From Affinundibacterium flavidum (GTDB lineage: Bacteria; Pseudomonadota; Gammaproteobacteria; Burkholderiales; Burkholderiaceae_D), in assembly GCF_014284175.1 (NCBI RefSeq), contig NZ_JACOGA010000010.1:62001-126000 (forward strand): 64,000 nt of DNA, in the 5' to 3' direction. Below the pieces are notes generated by a model. It made no database searches. It was not told where the DNA came from and was given only the letters and a program-made list of their open reading frames with translations. The translations under genes and the position numbers were made by a program. Shown in pieces: positions 9,322 through 18,919 of this stretch (the first letter of the stretch is position 1; every line of letters starts with the position of its first letter).

Positions 9322-9338
9322 GGCCTGATAGCGTCAAA
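9311..9338 (+). promoter_or_regulatory. Sigma-E-type promoter for rpoE-rseA-rseB
   Basis: GGAACTT at 9311-9317 and GTCAAA at 9333-9338 are 15 bases apart. This matches the extracytoplasmic-stress sigma consensus (GGAACTT, about 16 bases, TCAAA or TCTGA). It lies 66 bases upstream of the rpoE start and overlaps the end of the preceding gene. Autoregulation of rpoE from such a promoter is well known in E. coli and Pseudomonas. Confidence 0.65.
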
Positions 9339-9403
9339 CGACTAGTTACAATAAATTTCTAAACAAAAAATAATTAAGAACTCAGCAAAATGGGAATGTT
9401 TGT

Positions 9404-10006
9404 GTGACAAACGAACGCGATATAGATCAACTATTGGTTGAGCGCGTTCAGCGTGGTGATAAAAAAGCATTTGAGCTTCTAGTTTCTAAATATCAAAGGA
9501 AACTATATAGGCTCGTGTCCAGACTCGTCCATGATCATGCAGAGGCAGAAGATGTAGTGCAAGAAGCGTTTATTAAGGCATATCGCGCTTTAGCGAATTT
9601 TCGGGGTGACTCAGCGTTTTATACCTGGTTATATCGAATAGGAATTAATACGGCAAAAAATTATCTTGTGACGCAAGGGCGGCGCGCACCAACATCGACG
9701 GATGCGGATGTCTCAGAAGCGGAAACTTTTCACGATGCCGATGGACTAAGAGATATCAATACGCCAGAGTCATTGATGGCGAGTAAACAGATTGCAGCAA
9801 CAGTAAACGCAGTGATGTTGTCGTTACCTGAAGAATTGAGGAATGCAATTACCTTGCGCGAAATAGAAGGATTAAGTTATGACGAAATTGCAGAAGTCAT
9901 GCTTTGTCCGATAGGAACAGTGCGTAGCCGGATTTTTAGGGCACGTGAGGCCATAGCCGAAAAATTGAGGCCATTAATTGGTACATCAATTGATCAGAGA
10001 TGGTAA
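9404..10006 (+). CDS. rpoE: RNA polymerase sigma factor RpoE (AlgU)
   Basis: RpoE is the ECF sigma factor that directs the envelope-stress response; it is held inactive at the membrane by RseA. The 200-residue protein has region 2 (about 10-95, with DVVQEAFIKAYRAL and FYTWLYRIGIN) and region 4 (about 135-190, with LSYDEIAEVMLCPIGTVRSRI). The start is GTG at 9404 in ERDIDQLLVERVQRGDKKAF, the family N terminus. It heads an operon with rseA and rseB and has a matching sigma-E promoter upstream. Confidence 0.97.
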   Translation: MTNERDIDQLLVERVQRGDKKAFELLVSKYQRKLYRLVSRLVHDHAEAEDVVQEAFIKAYRALANFRGDSAFYTWLYRIGINTAKNYLVTQGRRAPTSTDADVSEAETFHDADGLRDINTPESLMASKQIAATVNAVMLSLPEELRNAITLREIEGLSYDEIAEVMLCPIGTVRSRIFRAREAIAEKLRPLIGTSIDQRW

Positions 10007-10084
10007 GCAGCAGCGATGGTAAGTAAGATTGTTAGTAAAAGAAAATAGTAGAAAAAATAAATGAAGTTGAACCGGGAAGAAGCG

Positions 10085-10762
10085 ATGAATAAGAGTAACC
10101 ATGACGAACTAATTTCTAGCGTGCTAGATGGCGAGCTATCGGATGCTCAGCTAGATGCATTGTTGGATCGTTTGAAGGGGCAAGACGGTCAACAAGTGAT
10201 GCAAACCTGGACTCAATATCATGAGCTTGGCGATGTGTTGCGTTCTGATGATTTGGCTGTGGCACTTAGCCCGAATTTTTCTGCAAAAATGTCTGCTTTG
10301 CTAGATGCTGAACCAGTCATTCTGGCACCGCAAAACACAATGAAAAGTAACAAAAGAAATGCCGCCAAAAAGTCAGCCTATTGGGCTGTGACGAGCGTCG
10401 CAGCAACCGTAATACTGGCATTTTTGATGGCGCCACAAATCATTCCATTACTGAAGTCGCCAAGTAATATGGATGGAACAATAGCCAAAGTGGAATCCGC
10501 AGATCCTTTCTCTGCACCTGGCGTAAAGTTGGCATCGAATACTGGAGCATCTGCAAGTGCATCGTCGTCCGGATCAGCCGCTAACCATGTCAATAAGGAG
10601 GCTGAATTCGCTCCTAAATTGGAAAATCAGGTCGAAATGTTGCGTGATCCACGCTTGGATAGTTATCTGTTGGCACATCAGAAAGTGTCGCCAAGCTTGG
10701 ATAACAGTGCGCGTTACGTTCAACGTGCGAATGTTGTTTCTCCTACAGAATCCAATAAATAA
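10085..10762 (+). CDS. rseA: Anti-sigma-E factor RseA/MucA
   Basis: RseA is a single-pass inner-membrane protein whose cytoplasmic N-terminal domain binds RpoE; stress-triggered cleavage by DegS-type and RseP proteases frees it. Seen here: a family N terminus ELISSVLDGELSDAQLDALL, a WTQYHELGDVLRSD segment, and one transmembrane helix around residues 99-119. The start at ATG 10085 (225 residues) has GGGAAGAAG upstream; an in-frame ATG at 10061 would add eight residues. The periplasmic half is Ser/Ala-rich. rseP, whose product would cut it, lies at 53.1 kb. Confidence 0.92.
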   Translation: MNKSNHDELISSVLDGELSDAQLDALLDRLKGQDGQQVMQTWTQYHELGDVLRSDDLAVALSPNFSAKMSALLDAEPVILAPQNTMKSNKRNAAKKSAYWAVTSVAATVILAFLMAPQIIPLLKSPSNMDGTIAKVESADPFSAPGVKLASNTGASASASSSGSAANHVNKEAEFAPKLENQVEMLRDPRLDSYLLAHQKVSPSLDNSARYVQRANVVSPTESNK

Positions 10763-10766
10763 TCTT

Positions 10767-11768
10767 ATGTGGTTTAAACACGCTTTCTTAGCAATTTTTT
10801 CGTTGGCTATTGTGTCAATATCGGGCAATGTTGACGCGCAATCCAATGAAGATCGTGATCTTCTGAAGATGCTGCAATCGGTGCAGAATGCGGCCAAGAA
10901 AACGAGTTACTCAGGAACTTTTGTTTATCAGCAAGGAAATCAAACCAGAACTTCTAAAATAACGCATGGTTTTGACGGCGATACCGAAGTCGAAAAACTC
11001 GAAATCTTAGATGCGAAGCCACGTGAGTATATTCGCCGCAATGGAGAGGTTTCTTGTTATTTACCTGAAAGTAAAGTCATTCAAGTTGAACAGAATTTGA
11101 GTCAAGAAGAATTCCCTGCTTTACTTAATCAAAATGCCCATTTATTGCCTGAATCTTATTTGATTAAGAAGGCGCAAATGAGTCGCGTTGCAGGTACTGA
11201 GTGTCAAGTCCTGAATTTTCAACCAAAAGATGCGTTGCGTTATGGATTTCGCCTGTGCATAGAAAAAAACTCAGGACTCTTGCTAGGTATTCAAACATTG
11301 AATCCGCGCAACGAAGTGATTGAGCAAATTGCATTCACACAGATTTCACTTGGTGAAGTAGATAAGACAAAACTGAAGCCGAGCTTTGCCAATGTCGCAC
11401 AGTGGAAAACTGAAAATATGACAGTGCAAGCGAATGTACATTCTGGTTGGACAGTCAAAAATTTACCAAATGGCTTCAAAAAAACTCTTGAAACTAAACG
11501 ATTCATTCCTATCTCAGGCAATGCATCGGGCACAGATGCAAATCAAACAAAATCACATCAAGTTGTTCAAATGATGTTTTCTGATGGATTGTCGACAATT
11601 TCGGTTTTTGTAGAACCTAATACGGGCAGTCGGACTGAAGGCAGCTTGCAACAGGGCGCGATGACTATCATGGGCAAACGTCAGGGTGATAATTGGTTGA
11701 CGGTGGTCGGCGAAGTGCCAAATGCGGCAATTAAACAAGTAATCAATTCCATTCAATTTAAAAAATAG
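10767..11768 (+). CDS. rseB: Sigma-E regulator RseB/MucB
   Basis: RseB is a periplasmic protein that binds RseA and shields it from proteolysis, releasing it when it senses mislocalised lipids or LPS. The 333-residue protein has a signal peptide with a VDA-Q cleavage site at about residue 24, then the MucB/RseB N-terminal domain (TSYSGTFVYQQGNQ) and a C-terminal domain. Its ATG lies four bases after the rseA stop without a clear binding site, so translation is likely coupled. Confidence 0.93.
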   Translation: MWFKHAFLAIFSLAIVSISGNVDAQSNEDRDLLKMLQSVQNAAKKTSYSGTFVYQQGNQTRTSKITHGFDGDTEVEKLEILDAKPREYIRRNGEVSCYLPESKVIQVEQNLSQEEFPALLNQNAHLLPESYLIKKAQMSRVAGTECQVLNFQPKDALRYGFRLCIEKNSGLLLGIQTLNPRNEVIEQIAFTQISLGEVDKTKLKPSFANVAQWKTENMTVQANVHSGWTVKNLPNGFKKTLETKRFIPISGNASGTDANQTKSHQVVQMMFSDGLSTISVFVEPNTGSRTEGSLQQGAMTIMGKRQGDNWLTVVGEVPNAAIKQVINSIQFKK

Positions 11769-11798
11769 TCCAACACAATTCAGATTCATGGTGGCAAT

Positions 11799-13340
11799 AT
11801 GAAAAATGTACGCTCTTTTCCTGTTGAAAAACATATCTCTATTCTTATTTCCTCGGTATTAATCAGCGCATCGGTATTTTCTGCAGTGAGTTTTTTCGGC
11901 ACTGCAAATGACGCGAATGCACAAGCATCTTCACCAGCTCAATCTAATCCGGTAACAACAAGCGCAACGCCAGCGCCTTTGTTGGTAAGCGGTTTGCCTG
12001 ATTTCACACAGTTGGTTGAGAAAACGAGCCCTTCGGTGGTGAATATTCGCACCACACAAAAAATCACTCAGGTTCAAGGTGATCCATTCAGTGACGATGA
12101 GCAGGCGCAAGAGCTTTTTCGTCGTTTTTTTGGCATTCCTGCACCTCAACAAGCGCCTAAGAATCGTCGCCAAGCACCAAGACAACAACAAGAGCAAGAG
12201 GTACCACGCGGCGTGGGCTCCGGTTTCATCGTCAGCCAAGATGGTTATGTGTTGACCAATGCCCATGTGGTTGAAGATGCGTCTGAAGTGTACGTTAAAC
12301 TGACTGACAAACGAGAATTCAAAGCCAAAGTCGTTGGCAGTGATAGACGTACCGATGTCGCCGTATTGAAGATTGATGGTAGTAAGTTGCCAAAAATAGC
12401 CATTGGTGACTCTGATAAGATCAAAGCAGGTGAATGGGTCATTGCTATCGGCTCACCATTTAATTTGGATAATACGGTCACCTCAGGGATCATTTCATCC
12501 AAGGCGCGTGATACTGGCGATTACTTGCCATTGATACAAACTGATGTGGCTGTGAATCCAGGTAATTCAGGTGGTCCGCTGATCAATATGCGGGGCGAAG
12601 TCATCGGTATTAACTCTCAAATTTATAGCCGCTCCGGTGGTTACATGGGAATTTCTTTTGCGATCCCGATTGACGAAGCGATGCGCGTAGTTGAGCAATT
12701 GAAAAGCTCCGGTGTCGTGTCGCGTGGTCGTATGGGGGTTGAAATTGGGGATTTGAGTAAAGAGGTTGCGGAGAGTTTGGGACTGAGCAAAGCGCAAGGC
12801 GCCCTCGTTGCAAGAGTGGAAGCAAGTGGTCCAGCGGATAAAGCAGGGATACAAGAAGGGGATGTCATCCTCAAATTTAATGGTAACCCGATAGAAAAAC
12901 GTAGCGACTTACCTCGCATGGTTGGTGCAACTAAGCCTGGTAGTAAAGTAGTCGTTTCTGTATGGCGTAAAGGTTCTGCTAAAGACATCACGATGACGGT
13001 TGGTGAGGCAGATGCCGATAAACCAATTCAGAAAAATGACAAGAAGAGTAAAAAAGAGAAGGCAGAAAACCATCTCGGGATTACGGTGTCTGATTTGAGC
13101 GATGCGCAAAAACGCAGTATGCCAAATGGCAATGGTGTCGTGATTGACAACGTTGATGGACTGGCAGCGGGTAGTGGATTACGTCCAGGCGACATTATCT
13201 TGATGATGAATAATGTTGATATTAAAGATGTAAAGCAATTTGATGCGATGTTAGCTAAATTAGATACCAAGAAATCAGTTGTCTTATTAGTGCGTCGTGG
13301 TGAGGCATCGCAGTTCTTAGTGATTCGTCCAGCTGGATAG
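11799..13340 (+). CDS. mucD: Periplasmic serine protease/chaperone, DegP/MucD family
   Basis: DegP-type proteases degrade misfolded envelope proteins. The 513-residue protein has a hydrophobic export segment (about 12-35), a trypsin-like domain with the triad His156 (NAHVVED), Asp186 (RTDVAVL) and Ser257 (PGNSGGP), and two PDZ domains (about 300-390 and 420-510). A Gln/Arg/Pro-rich stretch (115-137) precedes the protease domain as part of the LA-loop region. It sits 30 bases behind rseB, the rpoE-mucA-mucB-mucD order of Pseudomonas and Burkholderiales. A terminator follows. Confidence 0.95.
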   Translation: MKNVRSFPVEKHISILISSVLISASVFSAVSFFGTANDANAQASSPAQSNPVTTSATPAPLLVSGLPDFTQLVEKTSPSVVNIRTTQKITQVQGDPFSDDEQAQELFRRFFGIPAPQQAPKNRRQAPRQQQEQEVPRGVGSGFIVSQDGYVLTNAHVVEDASEVYVKLTDKREFKAKVVGSDRRTDVAVLKIDGSKLPKIAIGDSDKIKAGEWVIAIGSPFNLDNTVTSGIISSKARDTGDYLPLIQTDVAVNPGNSGGPLINMRGEVIGINSQIYSRSGGYMGISFAIPIDEAMRVVEQLKSSGVVSRGRMGVEIGDLSKEVAESLGLSKAQGALVARVEASGPADKAGIQEGDVILKFNGNPIEKRSDLPRMVGATKPGSKVVVSVWRKGSAKDITMTVGEADADKPIQKNDKKSKKEKAENHLGITVSDLSDAQKRSMPNGNGVVIDNVDGLAAGSGLRPGDIILMMNNVDIKDVKQFDAMLAKLDTKKSVVLLVRRGEASQFLVIRPAG

Positions 13341-13364
13341 ACTTTTTGTAAGTAGGTGTAATTT

Positions 13365-13400
13365 AAGCCGCACAGGGCAACTTGTGCGGCTTTGTCTTTT
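13365..13400 (+). terminator. Rho-independent terminator after mucD
   Basis: AAGCCGCACA (13365-13374) pairs perfectly with TGTGCGGCTT (13383-13392) and is followed by a T-rich stretch. It closes the rpoE-mucD transcript. Confidence 0.85.
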
Positions 13401-13434
13401 GGGAGAATTCAATCGGAAAGCAGTTGAGAGGCGA

Positions 13435-13440
13435 TATAAT
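13435..13440 (+). promoter_or_regulatory. Perfect -10 hexamer before the glutaredoxin-like gene
   Basis: TATAAT lies 38 bases upstream of the ATG at 13478, just past the mucD terminator. No good -35 is seen at 16-18 bases, so the promoter is only partly supported; a new transcript for this gene, rnhB and the methyltransferase is expected here. Confidence 0.45.
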
Positions 13441-13477
13441 CACTGCATTCTCAATTTGTCGTAATTTATTCTGCCTT

Positions 13478-13753
13478 ATGTCTGAAATTTCATCTGATTT
13501 TCCGATCAAATTCACGCTTTATTCACGCACTTATTGTCATTTGTGTGACGACATGCTGGACCAGCTCAAGGCTAGCTTGGACGATACAAGTATTGATATT
13601 GATGTCGTCGATGTCGATGCTGATGAGACTTTAGTAGCCAGATTCGATGAATTGGTCCCCGTTCTATTTGGGCAAAAAGAAGGTCAAGAGGCACAACAAA
13701 TCTGCCATTATTTTTTGGATGTAGAAAAACTGAGAGCCTTCTTGCATGATTAA
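13478..13753 (+). CDS. Glutaredoxin family protein (DUF836)
   Basis: A 91-residue thioredoxin-fold protein with the redox motif CHLC in [13 protein letters not shown] near the N terminus, followed by an [11 protein letters not shown] strand and a VPVLFG segment that matches the cis-Pro loop. This is the small glutaredoxin-like family often found between mucD and lepA in Burkholderiales. Here the next gene is rnhB, overlapping by eight bases, not lepA. Thiol-disulfide exchange is inferred from the fold; the partner is unknown. Confidence 0.8.
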   Translation: MSEISSDFPIKFTLYSRTYCHLCDDMLDQLKASLDDTSIDIDVVDVDADETLVARFDELVPVLFGQKEGQEAQQICHYFLDVEKLRAFLHD

Positions 13754-14390
13754 GAAAACGAAAGAAAAAACGGATCAAGCGCAAGAAAATCTGTCCTTGT
13801 TTGCCTTGTTCGACTACGAAGGTGAAGTAATCTGTGGTGTCGATGAAGCTGGACGCGGCCCTTTAGCAGGGCCAGTGACTGCCGCTGCAGTGATACTCGA
13901 CCCTGCGCGTCCGATTTCTGGCTTGCGAGACTCTAAAAAGCTGAGTGAAGCTCAACGTGATGTTTTAGCGATAGAAATCAAAGAAAAAGCATTAGCCTGG
14001 GCAATAGCAGAATGTTCTGAGCAAGAAATTGATACGCTGAATATTTTGCAGGCAACCATGCTGGCCATGCGACGGGCAGTTGAGGCCTTAAAAGTGACGC
14101 CGACTTTGGCCTTGATCGATGGTAATCGTTGTCCAGTGATGTCCGTGCGTTCTGAGGCGATCGTTAAAGGTGACGATAAAGTTCCTGCGATTTCTGCTGC
14201 GTCAATTTTAGCCAAAACGGCACGAGATCATTTATTGGCACAGCTGCATTTACAATATCCAGAATACGCTTTAGATCAACACAAAGGTTACCCAACTGCT
14301 TTGCACTTAGAGCGACTCAAACTACATGGCGTGTCACCGATTCATAGAAAATCTTATGCGCCGGTGAAAGCGCTCTTGAAAGATCAGTGA
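13746..14390 (+). CDS. rnhB: Ribonuclease HII
   Basis: RNase HII nicks DNA 5' to misincorporated ribonucleotides and removes RNA from hybrids. The catalytic [12 protein letters not shown] motif (Asp33, Glu34) is near the N terminus, followed by the [11 protein letters not shown] and ALIDGNRCP segments and a later ARDHLL aspartate. At 214 residues it has normal length with a short N-terminal extension. Its start overlaps the end of the glutaredoxin gene by eight bases. In most proteobacteria rnhB follows lpxB; here it does not. Confidence 0.96.
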   Translation: MIKKTKEKTDQAQENLSLFALFDYEGEVICGVDEAGRGPLAGPVTAAAVILDPARPISGLRDSKKLSEAQRDVLAIEIKEKALAWAIAECSEQEIDTLNILQATMLAMRRAVEALKVTPTLALIDGNRCPVMSVRSEAIVKGDDKVPAISAASILAKTARDHLLAQLHLQYPEYALDQHKGYPTALHLERLKLHGVSPIHRKSYAPVKALLKDQ

Positions 14391-14392
14391 CT

Positions 14393-15190
14393 ATGAAACA
14401 GATTACTTCACGTGACAATGCTTCATATAAAGAGCTTAAGCATTTAGCCAGCAGTGCCAGTGCACGAAAAAAATCTGCTAAAACGATGCTGGATGGTGTG
14501 CATCTCTGTCAGGCATTTTTACAGCATCGCGGCAGCCCTGAGTTATGTGTTGTCTCAGCCAGCTGTGTCGATCATCATGAGGTAGTTGGCATACTCGCAC
14601 AGTGCGAAGAAGACGGTGCGGATTGCATAGTGTTACCTGATAATTTATATCAGGCCTTAAGTCAGGTTGAAAATGGTATCGGTATTTTGTTTGTGATCGC
14701 TGCGAATCAGGAACAAGCGCCACAGCAATTGTCGTTGAACGCAGTTTTGCTCGATAATTTACAAGACCCAGGTAATCTTGGTTCTATCTTGCGTAGTGCC
14801 GCAGCCGCAGGTATTCAGCAAGTATTTTGCAGCCCTGGCAGTGCTTCTGCATGGTCACCTAAAGTCTTACGCGCTGGGATGGGCGCGCACTTTTTATTGG
14901 ATATTTTCGAAAATGTCGATTTACATGCATTGATCAGTGCGTCGACTATTCCCGTCTTGGCAACTAGTTCGCACACCAAGACGACGATTTATCAAATCAA
15001 CTTAAATCGACCATTGGCATGGTTGTTTGGACATGAAGGGCAGGGCGTTGATCCCGAATTGATGGCATTGGCGACTGATACGGTAACGATTCCACAGAAA
15101 CCAGAGATCGAATCGATGAACGTGGCGGCAAGTGCAGCGATTTGTTTTTTTGAGCAAGTTCGGCAGCAGATTGCTGGCGCTTCCAAATAA
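14393..15190 (+). CDS. TrmH/SpoU family RNA 2'-O-methyltransferase
   Basis: A SAM-dependent methyltransferase with the SpoU trefoil-knot motifs: LDNLQDPGNLGSILRSA, the GHEGQGVDPELM segment, and the C-terminal IPQKPEIESMNVAASAAI. An N-terminal substrate-binding domain precedes it (about residues 1-105). The 265 residues from ATG 14393 fit a 23S rRNA or tRNA ribose methylase, but the target base cannot be told from sequence. An in-frame GTG at 14387 overlaps the rnhB stop. The rnhB-SpoU pair is conserved in Burkholderiales. Confidence 0.92.
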   Translation: MKQITSRDNASYKELKHLASSASARKKSAKTMLDGVHLCQAFLQHRGSPELCVVSASCVDHHEVVGILAQCEEDGADCIVLPDNLYQALSQVENGIGILFVIAANQEQAPQQLSLNAVLLDNLQDPGNLGSILRSAAAAGIQQVFCSPGSASAWSPKVLRAGMGAHFLLDIFENVDLHALISASTIPVLATSSHTKTTIYQINLNRPLAWLFGHEGQGVDPELMALATDTVTIPQKPEIESMNVAASAAICFFEQVRQQIAGASK

Positions 15191-15219
15191 GTTTTTGGAG
15201 TAGCTCTGAGGATTTTCTG

Positions 15220-15261
15220 CAAAAAAGCTTGAGGTCGTGAAAATGACTTCAAGCTTTTTTG
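15220..15261. terminator. Bidirectional terminator between SpoU methyltransferase and ppsR
   Basis: AAAAAAGCTTGAGGTC (15221-15236) pairs with GACTTCAAGCTTTTTT (15245-15260), with runs of A and T at the two ends. It can stop transcription from both the plus-strand methyltransferase and the minus-strand ppsR. Confidence 0.85.
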
Positions 15262-15264
15262 TTC

Positions 15265-16110
15265 TTACAGGCGGGAGTCAGGCTTTACTTCTTGCAAAAT
15301 TGTCGTGGCGATTTCTTCGATGGATTTTGCGGTAGATGATAACCAGCGTATCCCTTCTCGTTTCATCATCGCTTCTGCTTCATTCACCTCATAGCGGCAG
15401 TTTTCCAAAGATGCGTATTTACTGCCTGGGCGGCGCTCATTGCGAATCTCGGATAAGCGCTCTGGGGCGATGCTGAGGCCAAATATTTTTCCTTTGAATT
15501 CAGGTAAAGCAGACGGTAGCTTACCGCGTTCAAAATCATCCGGAATTAAAGGATAGTTGGCTGCTTTAATTCCATACTGCATTGCTAAATACAGCGTGGT
15601 TGGCGTTTTACCTGAACGTGACACGCCGACCAAAATGACATCGGCCAGTGAGAGATTTTTATTCGATTGCCCATCGTCGTGCGCCAGCGAAAAATTGATA
15701 GCTTCAATCCGATTCTTATATTCTTCGGTATCTGCAATATTGTGGCTGCGACCGACTGTATGTGTCGACTTAATACCGAGCTCTTCTTCTAACGGTGCTA
15801 CAAAGGTTTGAATTAAATCCATATGCAAGCCCTTGGATTTGAAAATCACACTGGCTAAATCAGGTTTTACCAAAGTGGAAAAAACAATAGGTCGATTGCC
15901 GGTCAATTCAAAAGCTTCATTGATACGTCTTACCGCATCTTCTGCTTTTTCAATATCGTCAATAAACGGCAAGCGGACTTGCTTAAATTTAAGATCGAAT
16001 TGCGTGATGACCGAGTGTCCAAATGCTTCCGCCGTAATGCCAGTGCCATCAGAGACAAAAAAGACAGTGCGATTGGCAATGGGCAGAGCGGGGGCGTGAT
16101 GATCGGACAT
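15265..16110 (-). CDS. ppsR: PEP synthase regulatory protein (kinase/pyrophosphorylase, DUF299)
   Basis: PpsR is a bifunctional ADP-dependent kinase and phosphate-dependent pyrophosphorylase that switches PEP synthase off and on by phosphorylating a Thr next to the catalytic His. The protein starts with the signature [19 protein letters not shown] and has the P-loop-like [15 protein letters not shown]. At 281 residues it matches the family. It is divergent from ppsA, its target, with 290 bases between them. Confidence 0.95.
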   Translation of the reverse strand: MSDHHAPALPIANRTVFFVSDGTGITAEAFGHSVITQFDLKFKQVRLPFIDDIEKAEDAVRRINEAFELTGNRPIVFSTLVKPDLASVIFKSKGLHMDLIQTFVAPLEEELGIKSTHTVGRSHNIADTEEYKNRIEAINFSLAHDDGQSNKNLSLADVILVGVSRSGKTPTTLYLAMQYGIKAANYPLIPDDFERGKLPSALPEFKGKIFGLSIAPERLSEIRNERRPGSKYASLENCRYEVNEAEAMMKREGIRWLSSTAKSIEEIATTILQEVKPDSRL

Positions 16111-16400
16111 AGGGAATAATGGTTAAATGGGTAGTCAAATATTGAGGGAAATTGTACAGTAAACCGTCCAGGCTCAGTTTATCGTATGGTGAATTTGACA
16201 GAATAAATATATCAACTAAAAAATTCACAAATTCCGATAAATTTTAAAAGCCAAATGTAATTTTTGCAGCGCACAAGGTAAAATGCCGCTCAATAGCAAT
16301 TCAATAGTAAAGTTGACGCTGGCAACAGAATAACAAGAAAGCCTGTAGGCGTGCGACGAAGCAGTGCGAAAGATTTCTTATCATCAAAAAAGAGGTTGTT
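16111..16400. promoter_or_regulatory. Divergent regulatory region between ppsR and ppsA
   Basis: This 290-base region must hold both promoters. For ppsA, TAAAAT at 16279-16284 is the best -10. For ppsR, TACAAT on the minus strand (plus 16151-16156) is the best. Neither has a strong -35, so the exact start points are not settled. Confidence 0.4.
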
Positions 16401-18830
16401 ATGTCTAACGCAGCAAATATCGAGGCGCGCAGTGAATCTGTGTATGTTGCCTCGTTCGAAAACTTACGGATGACCGATGTTGATTCCGTTGGCGGTAAAA
16501 ATGCTTCACTTGGCGAAATGATTAGCCAGCTTGCTTCTGCTGGCGTGCGTGTTCCGGGTGGTTTTGCCACTACAGCACAAGCATTTCGTGATTTTCTTTC
16601 CTATAGCGAAAACGGCGGTTTGCCTTTAGCTCAACGTATCGCAGATCGCCTCGCGACACTCGATATCGAAGACGTTAAAGAGTTAGCGCGAGCTGGCGCG
16701 GAAATTCGTCAATGGATTATTGATACACCTTTTCAGCCACGCCTGCAAAAAGAAATTGAAGAGTTTTATAACAAACTCGTTGCAGATTCAACAGCGGAAA
16801 TGTCGTTCGCGGTGCGTTCTTCTGCAACCGCTGAAGATTTGCCAGATGCCTCTTTCGCAGGTCAACAAGAAACATTCCTGAACGTCGTTGGTATCGACAA
16901 TGTATTAGAAGCGATGAAGCATGTGTTCGCCTCTTTATACAATGACCGTGCGATCTCTTATCGCGTACATAAAGGTTTCACTCACGCTGAAGTCGCATTG
17001 TCTGCTGGTGTGCAACGCATGGTGCGCTCGGATCTCGGCGCAGCTGGTGTGATGTTCACGATTGATACTGAGTCTGGTTTTAAAGACGTGGTGTTCATTA
17101 CTTCTAGCTACGGTCTTGGTGAAACGGTAGTACAAGGCGCGGTGAATCCGGATGAATTCTATGTGCATAAACCGATGTTGGAATTAGGTAAGCTGCCAGT
17201 AATTCGCCGTAATATTGGTTCCAAATTGATCAAAATGGAATTTACCGGCGAAGCCAAAGCGGGTCGTTCTGTGAAGACTGTCGATGTACCTATCGAACTG
17301 CGTAATCGTTATTCGTTGGACGATACAGAGGTTGTTGAATTAGCTAAGTACGCTGTGATCATCGAGAAACACTATGGTCGTCCTATGGACATCGAGTGGG
17401 GCAAAGACGGTCGCGATGGCAAACTCTATATTTTGCAAGCACGCCCAGAAACGGTGAAGTCGCAGCAAAAAGCAAGCGACGCACAGCAACGCTTTAAACT
17501 CAAAGGTACGGGCGCAGTATTGGTATCAGGCCGTGCGATTGGTCAAAAAATTGGCGCTGGTCGCGTACGCGTCATTCACGACCCATCCGAAATGGAACGC
17601 GTACAACCAGGCGATGTACTGGTCGCGGATATGACCGATCCCAACTGGGAACCAGTCATGAAGCGTGCCGCCGCCATCGTCACTAATCGTGGTGGTCGTA
17701 CTTGTCACGCGGCGATTATCGCGCGTGAACTCGGTGTGCCAGCGGTAGTTGGTTGCGGTGATGCGACGGATCTTTTGAAAGACGGCACATTAGTCACGGT
17801 GTCTTGCGCTGAAGGTGATGAAGGTAAAATTTACGACGGCTTGATTGAAACTGAAGTGACCGAAGAAGTTCGTGGTGAATTGCCGAAGTTGCCATTGAAA
17901 ATTATGCTGAACGTCGGTAACCCGCAATTGGCATTTGATTTCCAATCAGTACCGAACGAAGGCGTGGGCTTGGCGCGTTTGGAATTTATTATCAATAACA
18001 ATATCGGCGTACATCCAAAAGCGATTTTGGAATATCCGAATATTGATCCTGATTTGAAAAAAGCGGTGGAATCGGTGGCGCGTGGTCATGCATCGCCAAA
18101 GGCCTTTTACGTCGATAAATTAGCTGAAGGTGTTGCGACGATTGCCGCAGCGTTCTGGCCTAAAAAAGTCATCGTGCGCCTATCTGATTTTAAATCGAAC
18201 GAGTACAAAAAACTCATCGGTGGTACACGCTACGAACCGGACGAAGAAAATCCAATGTTAGGCTTCCGCGGTGCTGCACGTTATTTGGCCAGCGATTTCG
18301 CCGAGTCTTTCGAGATGGAATGCACGGCAATGAAACGCGTGCGTAACGACATGGGTTTGACTAATGTCGAAATCATGGTGCCTTTCGTACGTACTTTAGG
18401 TCAAGCAGAAAAAGTCGTGAATTTGCTCGGTAAAAATGGTTTGAAGCGCGGCGAAAATGGTTTGCGTTTGATCATGATGTGCGAAGTGCCTTCAAATGCG
18501 ATTCTGGCTGATGAATTCTTAGAGTTCTTTGATGGTTTCTCTATTGGTTCTAATGACTTGACACAATTAACTTTGGGCCTGGATCGTGACTCTGGTATGG
18601 AACTGCTAGCGGCAGATTTTGATGAACGCGACCCTGCGGTAAAAGCGATGTTGTCACGCGCGATTTCTGCGTGTCTTAAAGCGGGCAAATATGTCGGCAT
18701 TTGCGGCCAGGGACCTTCCGATCATCCTGACTTTGCAGAATGGTTGATGCAACAAGGTATTGAATCGATTTCCTTGAACCCAGATTCAGTGATCGATACA
18801 TGGAAGCAGTTGGCTGCCGTTGCTAAGTAA
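16401..18830 (+). CDS. ppsA: Phosphoenolpyruvate synthase
   Basis: PpsA converts pyruvate and ATP to PEP, AMP and phosphate for gluconeogenesis. The 809-residue protein has the ATP-binding N-terminal domain ([11 protein letters not shown] at about 30-40; [20 protein letters not shown]), the phosphohistidine domain with catalytic His436 in [14 protein letters not shown], and a PEP/pyruvate-binding TIM barrel ending with [17 protein letters not shown]. The Thr434 beside His436 is the expected target of PpsR. A terminator follows. Confidence 0.98.
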   Translation: MSNAANIEARSESVYVASFENLRMTDVDSVGGKNASLGEMISQLASAGVRVPGGFATTAQAFRDFLSYSENGGLPLAQRIADRLATLDIEDVKELARAGAEIRQWIIDTPFQPRLQKEIEEFYNKLVADSTAEMSFAVRSSATAEDLPDASFAGQQETFLNVVGIDNVLEAMKHVFASLYNDRAISYRVHKGFTHAEVALSAGVQRMVRSDLGAAGVMFTIDTESGFKDVVFITSSYGLGETVVQGAVNPDEFYVHKPMLELGKLPVIRRNIGSKLIKMEFTGEAKAGRSVKTVDVPIELRNRYSLDDTEVVELAKYAVIIEKHYGRPMDIEWGKDGRDGKLYILQARPETVKSQQKASDAQQRFKLKGTGAVLVSGRAIGQKIGAGRVRVIHDPSEMERVQPGDVLVADMTDPNWEPVMKRAAAIVTNRGGRTCHAAIIARELGVPAVVGCGDATDLLKDGTLVTVSCAEGDEGKIYDGLIETEVTEEVRGELPKLPLKIMLNVGNPQLAFDFQSVPNEGVGLARLEFIINNNIGVHPKAILEYPNIDPDLKKAVESVARGHASPKAFYVDKLAEGVATIAAAFWPKKVIVRLSDFKSNEYKKLIGGTRYEPDEENPMLGFRGAARYLASDFAESFEMECTAMKRVRNDMGLTNVEIMVPFVRTLGQAEKVVNLLGKNGLKRGENGLRLIMMCEVPSNAILADEFLEFFDGFSIGSNDLTQLTLGLDRDSGMELLAADFDERDPAVKAMLSRAISACLKAGKYVGICGQGPSDHPDFAEWLMQQGIESISLNPDSVIDTWKQLAAVAK

Positions 18831-18859
18831 AGTGCCGTTGTAAATTCTCGGTAAATGAG

Positions 18860-18895
18860 AGCGCGAAGATTCAATTGAGTCTTCGCGCTTTTTTG
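18860..18895 (+). terminator. Rho-independent terminator after ppsA
   Basis: AGCGCGAAGA (18860-18869) pairs perfectly with TCTTCGCGCT (18880-18889), followed by a run of T. The loop is TTCAATTGAG. Confidence 0.88.
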
Positions 18896-18919
18896 CTGGA
18901 TAATCTCAGAGAGAGAACT

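Noticed and set aside
10557-10766. Long upstream extension of RseB overlapping rseA
   Set aside because: The extension is read inside rseA in another frame; the ATG at 10767 gives a proper signal peptide.
13424-13440. TTGAGA at 13424 as -35 for the TATAAT at 13435
   Set aside because: The spacing is only five bases, far too short for sigma-70.
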